Of a stretch of 32,210 nt of DNA, positions 6,075-14,730 are shown piece by piece (the stretch's first letter is position 1; every line of letters starts with the position of its first letter). The stretch spans positions 1-32,210 of the forward strand of contig NZ_FOIC01000031.1 of assembly GCF_900111485.1 (NCBI RefSeq), given 5' to 3'. Source of the DNA: Natrinema hispanicum. Lineage in GTDB: Archaea > Halobacteriota > Halobacteria > Halobacteriales > Natrialbaceae. The notes below the pieces were generated by a model. It saw only the letters and a program-made list of their open reading frames with translations. It searched no databases and was not told where the DNA came from. The position numbers and the translations under genes were made by a program.

Positions 6075-7828
6075 CTGCCCTGTTCGTCGACGAGTATCCT
6101 GCAGAGGCGCGACTCGTTAAGGCCGCCTTTCTGAGCTCGTTTATTGCGTTCGGGATCGGCGCACTCTTCGGGATCATTCAGGCACTTCACCGGACGGACA
6201 TCTTCCGATTCATCGATTCAATAAAGTACTATACCGTCCTGACCGGCCACGGCGTCTTCCTCGTCATCGCGTTTACCATCTTCTTCCTCGTCGGGCTGTA
6301 CCAGTGGGCTGTCACGGATAGCCTCGAGCGAGGGCCCGTCGATATCCGATTTACCTGGTTCTGGTATGGCCTAATGGCGATTGGATCGTTCCTCGCAGCG
6401 ATTTCGATCCTCGCCGGCTTCCTCGAGCAGCCGCCGATGGTGCTCGGCGCGGAGTTGCGTGCGAACGTGCTCTTTACGTTCTACGCACCGTTAGAGGCGA
6501 ATCCGCTCTACTATATCGGACTCGCGCTCTTCTTGGTCGGGACGTGGCTCGCAGGCATCGACTGGTTCCGAACGTGGTGGGCCTGGCGGGACGAAAACCC
6601 AGGCGAGCGGATTCCGCTCCGGACGTTTATGGTGTTGACGACGATGATGATGTTCTTCCTCGGATCGGTCGGCGTCATCGTTTCAATCCTCGTGTTTATC
6701 CTGCCGTGGTCGCTCGAGATAACCGAGAGTCTCAACCCCCTGCTGACCCGAACGCTGTTCTGGTTCTTCGGCCACATGATCGTGTACTTCTGGTTGCTGC
6801 CGGCGTACCTGCTCTGGTACTCCGTGTTGCCGAAGCTCTCGGGCGGGCGACTGTTCAGCGATCCGTTGGCGAGGGTTGTGTTCATCCTGTTTGTCCTGCT
6901 GTCGACGCCGGTCGGCATCCACCACCAGTACATGGATCCCGGTATCGCGGAGGGGTTCAAGTTCATCGCGATGACAAACACGATGTTCCTGCTATTGCCA
7001 AGCTTCCTGACGGCGTTTACCGTCGTTGCGAGTATGGAACACGGTGCCCGCCAGCGCGGAGGTGAAGGGCGGTTTAACTGGCTACAGGCGCTTCCGTGGC
7101 GGAACCCGGCGTTTACCGGCATGGCACTGGCTGGGCTGGTCTTCGCGTTCGGCGGCTTCACTGGCATCGTCAACGCAGGGATGAACATCAACTATCTCGT
7201 CCACAACGCACTGTGGATCCCCGGGCACATCCACGCCCAGGTGGGCACCGCGACCGCGTTGACGCTCATGGCCGGGTCGTACTGGCTCGTCCCACAGCTA
7301 ACCGGGAACCGACTCGTCGGTCGGCAGGTCGCCCTTTTCCAGGTCGTGCTCTGGTTCGTCGGGATCGTCTTCATGACGAACTCGATGTTTCGGGCCGGAC
7401 TCGTCGGCGTCCCACGGCGGACGGCGGAACCGCAGTACCAGGGCTTCGAATACGACGTCCCTGTCGGCTCGATGGGCGAACTCAACGCGCAGCTCGCACT
7501 CGGTGGCACGTTGCTGTTTATCTCCGCGATGCTCTTTCTCGTGTTAATGCTCCTGACGGTGTTCAACAACGACAGTGAGCCGATCGTCGACGGAACGCTT
7601 CCACCGGCACTGTCCGGGCCGGAGGACTCACCACAGGTCCTCGACAACTTGCGACTGTGGTTCGGGATCGCGTTCGCGCTCGTCGTTCTGGCCTACGCGC
7701 TTCCACTGGCCGGGATCGTGGCCCAAAGTGGCCTTTTCGGCCAGGATATTCCGCCGTTCCCCGTCTCCAGCGAAGCCGTCATGTATCTCGAGTTCGGACT
7801 AGACTACGTTGGAGCGTTAGTCACCTGA
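6071..7828 (+). CDS. cbaA: ba3-type heme-copper oxidase subunit I (585 aa)
   Basis: Catalytic subunit reducing O2 to water and pumping protons. Ligand residues are visible: His60 (TGHGV) and His388 for low-spin heme, His386 for the high-spin heme in WIPGHIHAQVGT, and CuB ligands His235 (FGHMIVYFWLLPAY, with the cross-linked Tyr at 239) and His284-His285 (VGIHHQYMDP). The HMIVY element places it in the B family (ba3) together with the short length and about 13 membrane helices. It overlaps subunit II (ATGA at 6071) and the following small subunit. No truncation or missing ligand is seen. Confidence 0.95.
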   Translation: MTALFVDEYPAEARLVKAAFLSSFIAFGIGALFGIIQALHRTDIFRFIDSIKYYTVLTGHGVFLVIAFTIFFLVGLYQWAVTDSLERGPVDIRFTWFWYGLMAIGSFLAAISILAGFLEQPPMVLGAELRANVLFTFYAPLEANPLYYIGLALFLVGTWLAGIDWFRTWWAWRDENPGERIPLRTFMVLTTMMMFFLGSVGVIVSILVFILPWSLEITESLNPLLTRTLFWFFGHMIVYFWLLPAYLLWYSVLPKLSGGRLFSDPLARVVFILFVLLSTPVGIHHQYMDPGIAEGFKFIAMTNTMFLLLPSFLTAFTVVASMEHGARQRGGEGRFNWLQALPWRNPAFTGMALAGLVFAFGGFTGIVNAGMNINYLVHNALWIPGHIHAQVGTATALTLMAGSYWLVPQLTGNRLVGRQVALFQVVLWFVGIVFMTNSMFRAGLVGVPRRTAEPQYQGFEYDVPVGSMGELNAQLALGGTLLFISAMLFLVLMLLTVFNNDSEPIVDGTLPPALSGPEDSPQVLDNLRLWFGIAFALVVLAYALPLAGIVAQSGLFGQDIPPFPVSSEAVMYLEFGLDYVGALVT

Positions 7829-8025
7829 TGCACACGTCCCCCGCTAAATTACTGATCCTCATCGCACTGAGCCTCGTGATCCTCGTCGAAGGACGCACGG
7901 TCCTGGCGTTCTTTGGGATCAATATCCCGCCGCTCGAGACGGCGCTGATCGGACTCGTCATCATCGCCACCCTCGTCATCTGGGCGATCCGACCGCTGCG
8001 TGGTAGTCCCACGAAGTCGGAGTGA
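7828..8025 (+). CDS. small membrane subunit following oxidase subunit I (65 aa)
   Basis: The ATG at 7828 overlaps the subunit I stop. The protein begins MHTSPAKLLILIALSLVILV, with a first helix at about 7-32 and a second at 37-55 (LETALIGLVIIATLVIWAI), and ends in a basic tail RPLRGSPTKSE. Two-helix proteins at this position accompany haloarchaeal ba3 oxidases; this is probably an accessory subunit. The exact correspondence to the cbaE gene of Natronomonas is likely but not verified. Confidence 0.78.
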   Translation: MHTSPAKLLILIALSLVILVEGRTVLAFFGINIPPLETALIGLVIIATLVIWAIRPLRGSPTKSE

Positions 8026-8093
8026 TGAGACACCGGTCAAAACCCCGATTCCGACGCCCCAGTGTGAGCGTATCGGCTGGAACAGTGTGGCCG

Positions 8094-8100
8094 ATTAAAG
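8094..8100 (+). promoter_or_regulatory. TATA-like box of the 67-aa membrane protein gene
   Basis: ATTAAAG in GGCCGATTAAAGACGG, about 29 nt before the ATG at 8126. It implies that this gene has its own leaderless transcript although it follows the oxidase operon by only 100 nt. Confidence 0.5.
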
Positions 8101-8125
8101 ACGGCCGCGATAGCAAGTCTCTCCC

Positions 8126-8329
8126 ATGTTCGAGACGCTTACGCCACGAGCCGCGGTCGCAGTGGGATTGCTCGCGGTCATCCCGACAATCGTCTTCGGG
8201 CTCACGCGATCCGGGCTCGGCGGCCTCATCGCGACGGTGAACGTCGCCCTGATCTTTGCGGCGCTGTACGTCGCGATGTCGCCACTCGAGGGGCCAGCCC
8301 GGACAGCCGCCCACGACGCGAGTGCATGA
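8126..8329 (+). CDS. small oxidase-associated membrane protein (67 aa)
   Basis: It begins MFETLTPRAAVAVGLLAVIP and has two hydrophobic helices (about 8-28 and 32-53), with a short polar tail. Proteins of this type are annotated in haloarchaea as cytochrome-ba3 oxidase subunits (DUF8131-like, from memory). It is separated from the main operon by 100 nt and has its own TATA-like box, so its amount may be set independently. No catalytic residues are evident. It may be a structural or assembly component of the oxidase. Confidence 0.7.
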   Translation: MFETLTPRAAVAVGLLAVIPTIVFGLTRSGLGGLIATVNVALIFAALYVAMSPLEGPARTAAHDASA

Positions 8330-8377
8330 GCCCCGTCGGTGGAATGACAACCCTATGACACCGGCCAGTGTGTCGCG

Positions 8378-9115
8378 TTAGCGATCAGCCCACTCGAGCC
8401 AGCCGAACAGCCGATCGAGCAGCCGCCGTTCGCCGGCCCGCGAGAACCGATGGCCTTCGCCCGCGAATCGCTCGAGACAGACGTCACTCTCGAGTCGCCG
8501 CGCCGCGTCGAAACTATCGGCGGGATCGACGACCGCGTCGTCGCCGCCGTGGAAGATCGCAACCGGGACTGACAGCGTCGACACGACATCGTCGAATGGA
8601 TGTCGATCGAGGGCGTCGAAGAACCGACGGTCGATCCGGTCGCCGGTGTCGAACGTCCACTCCCCGTCGCGCTCGACGGCTGCGCGATACTCGTCGAACG
8701 TCCCGGCGGTCGTCACGGGTGCACGCGTCGCGACCGCCGTCACCCGGTCGTCGTCGGCCGCGGCGTGGAAGGCGACTTTCCCACCGAAACTCGAGCCGAA
8801 CAGGACGAACGAGTCGGGATCGAAGTAGTCGACGACGTGGTGGAGATCAGTGAGTCGTGTCTCGAGCGTTGACGCAACGAACGCGCCGTCGGACTCACCG
8901 CAGCCCCGACAGTCAAAGCGAACTGCGTTGTAGCCCGCCTCGACGGCTCGTCGACACCGCTGCTCGTAACTGCCCGATTTGTCGCTTCGGAGACCGTGAC
9001 AGAAGACGAGCCAATCGTCAGACTCGGCCCTGTGGTGGACGGCAGCGACGGTCGGCGGCTCCGTGTCCGTCCCTGTCTCTGCGTCAGTGATCGGAATCCG
9101 ATGTGTCTGGGTCAT
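8378..9115 (-). CDS. alpha/beta hydrolase (245 aa)
   Basis: A serine hydrolase of the alpha/beta fold. The oxyanion-hole segment FCHGLRSDKSG lies at about 38-48. The nucleophile elbow is GSSFGG with Ser109. The acid is Asp193 in HGGDDAVVDP, and the base is His222 in GEGHRFS, so the triad is complete. The pattern RFDCRGCGESDG (66-77) is typical of cytoplasmic esterase/dipeptidyl-peptidase-like members. The ATG at 9115 was preferred over the upstream in-frame start at 9241 because the extra 42 residues are Arg/Pro-rich and overlap the neighbouring promoter. No signal peptide. The substrate is unknown. It is transcribed toward the oxidase operon and is monocistronic. Confidence 0.88.
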   Translation of the reverse strand: MTQTHRIPITDAETGTDTEPPTVAAVHHRAESDDWLVFCHGLRSDKSGSYEQRCRRAVEAGYNAVRFDCRGCGESDGAFVASTLETRLTDLHHVVDYFDPDSFVLFGSSFGGKVAFHAAADDDRVTAVATRAPVTTAGTFDEYRAAVERDGEWTFDTGDRIDRRFFDALDRHPFDDVVSTLSVPVAIFHGGDDAVVDPADSFDAARRLESDVCLERFAGEGHRFSRAGERRLLDRLFGWLEWADR

Positions 9116-9230
9116 TTCGTCACGTTCCGACGGCCGCCGGGGTCTTGACAGCGACGTTCCCGGGGTCGCCGGTTCGAGACCGGACCGGATCGGCGAACCG
9201 CTTATCCGATCCCCTGCGGTTGGTACGGCT

Positions 9231-9395
9231 ATGACCCGCACGACGTATCGATGTCAGTGTGGCGCGCTCCTCGAGTTCAAACAGGACCTCGAGAAGGAAT
9301 CCGGAACGACGACACGGAACTGGAAGTGCAAGGATTGTGGGACGCCGGTCCCGGGGATCACGGCCGAAAAGATCAGCCATCAGAACCCGTCCTGA
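9231..9395 (+). CDS. small zinc-ribbon protein (54 aa)
   Basis: It starts MTRTTYRCQCGALLEFKQDL and has paired cysteines Cys8/Cys10 and Cys33/Cys36 (CKDCGTPVPG), a classic one-domain zinc ribbon. Such mini zinc proteins are abundant in haloarchaea and generally lack assigned functions. A TATA-like CTTATCC at about 9201-9207 precedes the ATG at 9231 by some 27 nt. The region upstream is the divergent promoter shared with the hydrolase gene. DNA, RNA or protein binding is possible, but nothing selects between these. Confidence 0.75.
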   Translation: MTRTTYRCQCGALLEFKQDLEKESGTTTRNWKCKDCGTPVPGITAEKISHQNPS

Positions 9396-9456
9396 CAGCA
9401 GCCCGAGGATCAGGCCACTGTGATCGGTTGGGATGTGCGGTGGCTCTCGGTGTGAT

Positions 9457-9534
9457 TCATACGGACGAGTGAGTCAGTGCCGGCCGGCCGCAACCCACAC
9501 TGCGGGCGGGCCGGGACAGCGTGACAGCAGCCCG
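9457..9534. repeat. dispersed hairpin-rich intergenic repeat, copy A
   Basis: About 78 nt that resemble 29897-29976 in the same orientation. Shared blocks in order are TCATACGGAC, GTCAGTGCCGGCCG, CGGGACAGCG and GACAGCAG. The interior can fold (GGCCGGCCGC paired with GCGGGCGGGCC). It lies between the zinc-ribbon gene and the operon with the recombinase-like gene. No ORF explains the conservation. Confidence 0.6.
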
Positions 9535-9564
9535 TCTCAGCCCGCGGTTGAGAACCCCCACTCG

Positions 9565-9573
9565 ATTTTATAC
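9565..9573 (+). promoter_or_regulatory. TATA-like box of the recombinase-like operon
   Basis: ATTTTATAC at 9565-9573 is the strongest TATA-like match in this gap. A start site about 27 nt downstream would leave a leader of some 34 nt before the ATG at 9631. Confidence 0.45.
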
Positions 9574-9630
9574 CAGGTATTTGATATCGAAACACAGATT
9601 TACGGTCTCGGCCCAGTATCGTTCGCACAA

Positions 9631-9768
9631 ATGGTCCGTCGTTTCGATCCCGCTGTCCGCGTTCGTGCCGTCGGCCCATCCAAGGTCCCGATCCGAGTGC
9701 ACGTAGCGACGTCGACGGCGACAGCAGGCGTCGATCCGGACGATCACACGGAGGTGGGCGACCGATGA
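9631..9768 (+). CDS. small unknown protein coupled to recombinase-like gene (45 aa)
   Basis: It begins MVRRFDPAVRVRAVGPSKVP, is rich in Val and charged residues, has an acidic C-terminus (DPDDHTEVGDR) and could form a small beta structure. The frame continues upstream to 9433, but that stretch covers the intergenic repeat and the TATA-like box, so the ATG at 9631 is preferred. Its stop overlaps the start of the next gene (ATGA at 9765), implying co-translation. No family is recognised; it may be a partner of the recombinase-like protein. Confidence 0.55.
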   Translation: MVRRFDPAVRVRAVGPSKVPIRVHVATSTATAGVDPDDHTEVGDR

Positions 9769-10877
9769 CCGCCGTCGCGATCACGGACGCCGTCGATACC
9801 TATCTCCAACGAAAGGCTGTCGGCGATCCCGACGGCTCAGGTGCAGGCACCTACGCATCCAACGCCGAGTCGATCCTCCGGCGCTGGACCGAGTGGCTCG
9901 AGGCCGAACACGGCGTCAGATTAATTGCCACGCTCGAGGTCGAGCACATGCGCGCCTACGCCGCCGAACTTCGCCGCCGAACCGATCGGGGGGAGTACAC
10001 CGCTTCGTCCGCGGGCACCTATTATGCGGTCGTGCGCGCGTTTCTCTCGTGGTGTGTCCGTGGCGGGATCTGCGAGACGAACCCAGCGGCGACCGACCGC
10101 GCCGAAAGCGCATTGCCAAGCGCCAACCCGCAACCGACGAGTAACAGTTGGACGGCCACCCAGCGCCGTGCGCTCGAGCGATACGTCCGCGAGCGGGCGC
10201 TCGAGACCGCCTCGGTATCGACACGTGAGCGACGCAGCCGGCTGCGCGAGTACGCGATGGTCGCCGTCCTCGCCCACTCGACGGTTCGGGGCTCCGAACT
10301 GTTCCGAGTCCCCGACGACGACCGGCGGACGGGCGCGACCTGGGACGATGTGGACTTCTATACCGGGACGATCCGGGTCCTCGGCAAGTCCCAGCGCCTC
10401 GAGGACGTCCCCTTGCCCGCCCGCGCCCGGACGCCGCTGCGGCGCTACCGGGTCGTCCTCGATCCGCCGTCGACCGACTGGCCGCTGTTCCCGACGGGCC
10501 ACGCACCCTCGATCGCCGCCCGGGTGCGGTCCGTCCTGCGTGATCGAGGCTACGACGAGGACACGATCGAATCAGTACTCGAGGAGACGACAGCGACCGA
10601 ACTCGCTCGCGAGCGGTCGATCGCACCGCCAGCCATCACGACGGAGGGCGCGCGGTCGGTGTTGCGGCGACTCTGTAAGGAGGCCGGCATCGACGTCGAC
10701 GGCGACTATCTGACGCCACGTGGTGTCCGCCGGGATCGATCGTCAGAGTCGTATAGACGAGAAGCGACGGCCTCGAAGCCGACGCTACGGGCGTCGGTGC
10801 TCGAGCAATCGATCGTCGTCCCAGACGATGGCTCACCCGCCGCTGGTGGGCGTGACGAATCGACGGAAAACGACTGA
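9765..10877 (+). CDS. XerC/D-like tyrosine recombinase homologue lacking the catalytic Tyr (370 aa)
   Basis: Residues about 6-115 form the SAM-like core-binding domain (AVDTYLQRKAV, YYAVVRAFLSWCVRGGICETNPA). The catalytic domain retains box I Arg175 (HSTVRGSELF) and a beta-hairpin lysine, Lys208 (VLGKSQRLEDVPLP). Box II is altered: PRGVRRD at 318-324 has Arg319 where His is usual, and the following LRAS (341-344) replaces the LRH element. No Tyr follows; only Asp, Ser, Gly and similar residues fill the last 30 positions. Strand cleavage is therefore unlikely. The length is normal and other frames do not restore a Tyr, so this looks like a non-catalytic DNA-binding derivative rather than a recent frameshift. 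It is convergent with the Mrp operon (20 nt gap). Confidence 0.8.
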   Translation: MTAVAITDAVDTYLQRKAVGDPDGSGAGTYASNAESILRRWTEWLEAEHGVRLIATLEVEHMRAYAAELRRRTDRGEYTASSAGTYYAVVRAFLSWCVRGGICETNPAATDRAESALPSANPQPTSNSWTATQRRALERYVRERALETASVSTRERRSRLREYAMVAVLAHSTVRGSELFRVPDDDRRTGATWDDVDFYTGTIRVLGKSQRLEDVPLPARARTPLRRYRVVLDPPSTDWPLFPTGHAPSIAARVRSVLRDRGYDEDTIESVLEETTATELARERSIAPPAITTEGARSVLRRLCKEAGIDVDGDYLTPRGVRRDRSSESYRREATASKPTLRASVLEQSIVVPDDGSPAAGGRDESTEND

Positions 10878-10897
10878 TTCTCGCCCGTTCGACGCGC

Positions 10898-12751
10898 TCA
10901 GACCACGAGCAGCCACAGGACCACCGTCAGGACGAGCGTCAGCAGGAGGACGGTGGTTCCGATGCTCGCCCGGAGGTGGATCGTCGAGGGACGGCCACCG
11001 TCGGTCGGCTGGCGCTCGTCGACCTCGACCAGTGGGAGCCGACGTGCGGCCGCCTCGACGGCGAGGACCGGGTTGTTCCCGGCCCAGTAGCAGCGTTTGA
11101 CCGCACCGACGACGGCAGCGTCGACGGCGGCGTACGTCTCCGTCACCGCGAGCATCGTCCAGCGGCTGCCGTAGTACGTCACGGGGTAGACGACCATCGC
11201 CGGATCTCCCAGGTCGAGTTTCGAGAGCGGCTTCCGGACGACGGCGAAGGTGACGGCTGCGACGCCGGTCAGGATGCCGGCGGTCTCGAGGTGGCTCGGA
11301 CTGTAGGGATGGAGCGTGCCCTCGCCGCCGGGATACGCGAACGTAAAGTGGCCGCCGTGGGCGTGCAGCGTCGGCGCGAGATCAGCCAGTCCCTCCCACC
11401 AGACGCCGAAGAGGAGACAGGCACCACCCAGTCCGAACATTGCGACGGTCTGGCCGAGTTTGGCGTCGGCGACCTCGAACTCGCTCTCGCCGTGGAAGAA
11501 GACGTAGTAGCCGAGCTTGATAAACGAGAGGAGGGTTCCGATCGCGCCGAGCCAAAGCAGCCAGTACAGCGCCTGGTACTCGGGCTGACCGTAGTAGTGG
11601 GGATCGGGGTTCGCCGCGTCGAAGAGCATCCCCTTGCTCACGTAGCCGTTGAAGCCCGGAATCGCGGTGATCGAAAGCGCGCCGAGTCCGAACCCGATCG
11701 CGGTCAGCGGCATCTCACGCCAGAGCCCGCCGAGTTTGTAGAGGTCCTCCTCGTCGGTGCGGTAGATGACGACGCCGACGGCCATGAACAGCAGGCTCTT
11801 AAAGAGGATGTTGTTGAACAAGTGCGATAGCGCGCCGGCGACGGCGATCTCGGAGGACATCGCCGCGCCCATGCCGATCCCGGCCACGATGTAGCCGAGC
11901 TGGGCCTGAATGTGGTAGGACAGCAGCGCCCGCATGTCGTGTTGCAACAGAGCGAAGGTCGCCCCGTAGACGGCCATCAGCCCGCCCATGTACGCGACGT
12001 AGATCGCCAGATCGCTTTCGCTTCCGATCGGGAACGCCCGGTAGAGGATGAACGCGCTCGTCTTGGTCGTATAGACCGAGAGGAATACCGAAGCCGCGAT
12101 GTGCGGTCGCGGGTAGGTGTCGGGCAGCCAGGTGTGGACGCCGATGAAAGCGACGTTGACGCCCATCCCGAGCACTGCGAGCAGCGCTGGAATGCCGGTG
12201 GCGATCCCGGTTTCGGTGTAGATGAACGTCCCGGTCTGGACGTAGTGAGCAGCGATCGCCAACATCACGAGCACGCCACCGGTGCCGTGGAACAGGGCAT
12301 AGCGGAAGCCAGCCCGAACCGCCTCGCCGCCGTAGTGCCAGACGACGAGCGTGCTGGTGACGGCCATTAGCTCCCACATGAACAGGAGCACGAGCCAGTC
12401 GCCGGCGAAGGCTGCGCCGACCGACGAGGCGACGTAGACGAGCGCCAACGCGACGAGCGTCTTGCTGGCCTCGCTCGAGTACGCGTAGATGACGCTACAG
12501 ACCCCCAAGAAACCGAGTCCGAGCCCGACCATCCGAGAGAAGTCGTCGACGTAGTAGGGAACGACCTCGAAGCCGAGGAACGTCCCGCCCAGGTGCTCCC
12601 CACCGGGTGCGACCAGCGAGATTGCCAGTACGGCTGCGAGACTGAGTGCGCCCATCGTGAACCCGGCGATTCGGGGCAAAGCGAGGACGAGCAGTGCCGC
12701 TACAAAGACGAGAAGCGGCGGGTACGCAAGCGAGAGGAGTTCGAGTTCCAT
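10898..12751 (-). CDS. Mrp antiporter large subunit, NuoL/M/N-like, third copy (617 aa)
   Basis: The last gene of the nine-gene antiporter operon. It belongs to the proton-conducting NuoL/M/N family, with about 14 membrane helices. Family signatures include the glutamate in LFMWELMAVTS, the lysine/histidine-bearing helices around GVHTWLPDTYPRPHIAASVFL and the LSYHIQAQLGYIVAGIG stretch, and SKGMLFDAA near 370. The C-terminal part is extended, with an amphipathic segment (WTMLAVTETYAAVDAAVVGAVKR) and a final helix (TTVLLLTLVLTVVLWLLVV). The start at 12751 shares one base with the preceding stop. It presumably forms one of the ion-translocating modules in the membrane complex. It could also be labelled MnhA- or MnhD-like. 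Confidence 0.85.
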   Translation of the reverse strand: MELELLSLAYPPLLVFVAALLVLALPRIAGFTMGALSLAAVLAISLVAPGGEHLGGTFLGFEVVPYYVDDFSRMVGLGLGFLGVCSVIYAYSSEASKTLVALALVYVASSVGAAFAGDWLVLLFMWELMAVTSTLVVWHYGGEAVRAGFRYALFHGTGGVLVMLAIAAHYVQTGTFIYTETGIATGIPALLAVLGMGVNVAFIGVHTWLPDTYPRPHIAASVFLSVYTTKTSAFILYRAFPIGSESDLAIYVAYMGGLMAVYGATFALLQHDMRALLSYHIQAQLGYIVAGIGMGAAMSSEIAVAGALSHLFNNILFKSLLFMAVGVVIYRTDEEDLYKLGGLWREMPLTAIGFGLGALSITAIPGFNGYVSKGMLFDAANPDPHYYGQPEYQALYWLLWLGAIGTLLSFIKLGYYVFFHGESEFEVADAKLGQTVAMFGLGGACLLFGVWWEGLADLAPTLHAHGGHFTFAYPGGEGTLHPYSPSHLETAGILTGVAAVTFAVVRKPLSKLDLGDPAMVVYPVTYYGSRWTMLAVTETYAAVDAAVVGAVKRCYWAGNNPVLAVEAAARRLPLVEVDERQPTDGGRPSTIHLRASIGTTVLLLTLVLTVVLWLLVV

Positions 12752-14730
12752 TAGTTGGTCACCTCCGTCATGAGCTCACCGAACGGCATGTCTCCGAGTT
12801 GCTCGAAGGGCATCCCGAAGACGCCTTCGACGATCCGGGTCGCAAGCTCGAGAAAGACCGCGTAGTCGGGACCGATCCCGAGGACGACCGCCCCGGTCGC
12901 GATGATGGCGATCGGCGCAAGCATGAGCCACGTGCTCTCTGTCCGCGGCGAGCGACGCGGCCAGCCGCCGGCCGGCGGGCCACCGGTGAGATGGTCGTCG
13001 TGGTCGCCGTGGTGATCGACAGCGGCGACTGACTCGTCGTGGTCGTCGTGATCGTCGTGGCCGTCACGGGTACTGGTCTCGGTCGCTCGAGCGTCGGTGG
13101 GCTGGCTCGGTGCATCCGTGTCGGCGGTCGTATGATCGCTTGGATATTTGTCGACAGCGTATTCGTAGTCATCCGTGTCGGCTGCGTGTGGCTCGTTCTC
13201 GATACCGGACGTGTCAGCGGGCTCGCCGCCATCAGCGGCGACACTCTCGTCATCCGACGTGGTCGCGTACGACTGGATGAGGCCCCCCTCCGGGAACTCG
13301 AGTAAGGGTTTGGCGTCGTGGCGGTCCTCGCTCTCGAAGAAGGCAGTGTAGACGACCGGCCAGAAGTACGCGATGTTGAGCACGGCCGAGAGCAGGAGTG
13401 CGCCGGCGAACAGCCAGTAGCTGCCGCCGACGTCGCCGGCCCCGATCAGCATGTAGAACTTGCTGACGAAGCCAGCGATCGGTGGTAGTCCGGCCATCCC
13501 TGCGGCACCGATGGTAAAGGCGCTCATCGTCAGCGGCATCCGTTTGCCGATACCGGCCATCTCACTGATGTAGTCGGTGTGAGTTTCGACGTGGATCGCG
13601 CCGGCACAGAAGAACAGCGTGAGCTTTGCGAACGCGTGTGCGGGGATGTGGAACAGTGCCCCGACGATCGCGTAGGGATGCAGCAGTGAGAGCCCGAGCA
13701 CGATGTAGGAGAGCTGTGCCGTCGTCGAGTAGGCCAGCCGGCGCTTGAGGTGGTCTTTGCGCATCGCGATGATACTCGCTGCGGTCAGCGTGAACGCTGC
13801 AACGATCGCCACCGGGATGTTCAGCCCGACCTCGCCGATCCCCGGGACGTCAAGTGGGAGATCGTAGATCAGCCCGGGACCGTAGACCTCGAGGATCACA
13901 CGGGCAACACCGAACGCACCGGATTTGACGACCGCAACGGCGTGGAGCAGTCCGGAGACGGGCGTCGGCGCGACCATCGCGTCGGCGAGCCAGGAGTGCA
14001 GCGGCATCAGCGCGGCCTTGACGCCGAAGCCAGCGATCAGCAGGAAAAAGGCCGCCTGTGCGTAGACCGGCTCGACTTGTGCGGCGGCAGCGAGTGCGTC
14101 CATGCCGCCCGCCTCGAAGGCGAGCGTCGGGCCCTCACTGACCAGGCTCGTCAGCCAGTAGATCATCACGGTGCCGGCGAGCAGGAAGACTCCGCCGCCG
14201 AAGAACGTGTAGGTGAGGTACTTCCGGCCGGCGATGCGGGCCTCTTCGTCCTCGTTGTGGGCGACTAACGGATAGGTGACAAGCGACAGCAACTCGTAGA
14301 AGACGAAGATCGTCACCAGATTCGCCGCGAAGGCGATTCCGACGGCAGCCGAGAGACTGGCCGCAAACGAGGCGAAAAAGCGGGTCTGATTGTGTTCGGA
14401 CAGCCCGCGCATGTAGCCCGCGGCATAGAACGACGTAAAGATCCAGAGGAAACTCGCCAGCAAGGCAAAGAAGATCCCCAGCGGGTCGGCACGCAGGGCA
14501 AAGTCAATGCCCTCGAGGAACTGGATTCCCGTCGACTCTTTGAGGCTCCACCGGAAGACGGTGCCGTCCATGACTGCGGGGAGCATGCTGACGACGAGTC
14601 CAAACTTCGTCAGGGCAGCCAGCACGGACCAGCCCTCGCGAAGGTTCGGGCGGCGATGCGACGCGATAATCAGGACGATCGCGACGGCCGAGACGAGTAC
14701 AGCAGCGAGCGGACGAATATCTGCAACCAT
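12751..14730 (-). CDS. Mrp antiporter large subunit, NuoL/M/N-like, with His/Asp-rich loop (659 aa)
   Basis: The second large subunit of the complex. Core motifs: FVFYELLSLVTYPLVAHNED (conserved Glu), KAALMPLHSWLADAMVAPTPVSGLLHAVAVVKSG (channel helices with Lys and His), and RRLAYSTTAQLSYIVLGLSLL. Residues about 1-464 are the usual fold. Residues about 465-598 are an unusual insertion, very acidic, containing HDDHDDHDE and HHGDHDDH, before the last membrane helix (TWLMLAPIAIIATGAVVLGIG) and a C-terminal amphipathic end. The loop may bind divalent metal or cations, or act as an acidic solvation tail; neither is shown. It is one base from the preceding gene, mnhD, and overlaps the following one by one base. 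Confidence 0.88.
   Translation of the reverse strand: MVADIRPLAAVLVSAVAIVLIIASHRRPNLREGWSVLAALTKFGLVVSMLPAVMDGTVFRWSLKESTGIQFLEGIDFALRADPLGIFFALLASFLWIFTSFYAAGYMRGLSEHNQTRFFASFAASLSAAVGIAFAANLVTIFVFYELLSLVTYPLVAHNEDEEARIAGRKYLTYTFFGGGVFLLAGTVMIYWLTSLVSEGPTLAFEAGGMDALAAAAQVEPVYAQAAFFLLIAGFGVKAALMPLHSWLADAMVAPTPVSGLLHAVAVVKSGAFGVARVILEVYGPGLIYDLPLDVPGIGEVGLNIPVAIVAAFTLTAASIIAMRKDHLKRRLAYSTTAQLSYIVLGLSLLHPYAIVGALFHIPAHAFAKLTLFFCAGAIHVETHTDYISEMAGIGKRMPLTMSAFTIGAAGMAGLPPIAGFVSKFYMLIGAGDVGGSYWLFAGALLLSAVLNIAYFWPVVYTAFFESEDRHDAKPLLEFPEGGLIQSYATTSDDESVAADGGEPADTSGIENEPHAADTDDYEYAVDKYPSDHTTADTDAPSQPTDARATETSTRDGHDDHDDHDESVAAVDHHGDHDDHLTGGPPAGGWPRRSPRTESTWLMLAPIAIIATGAVVLGIGPDYAVFLELATRIVEGVFGMPFEQLGDMPFGELMTEVTN

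Noticed and set aside
8368-8872. Rightward open frames opposite the alpha/beta hydrolase
   Set aside because: Arg/Pro-rich translations caused by high GC content; the minus strand has the full catalytic triad.
9918-10626. Overlapping frames inside the recombinase-like gene as a frameshift restoring the catalytic Tyr
   Set aside because: The other frames near the C-terminus give Arg/Ser-rich sequence without a suitable Tyr motif.
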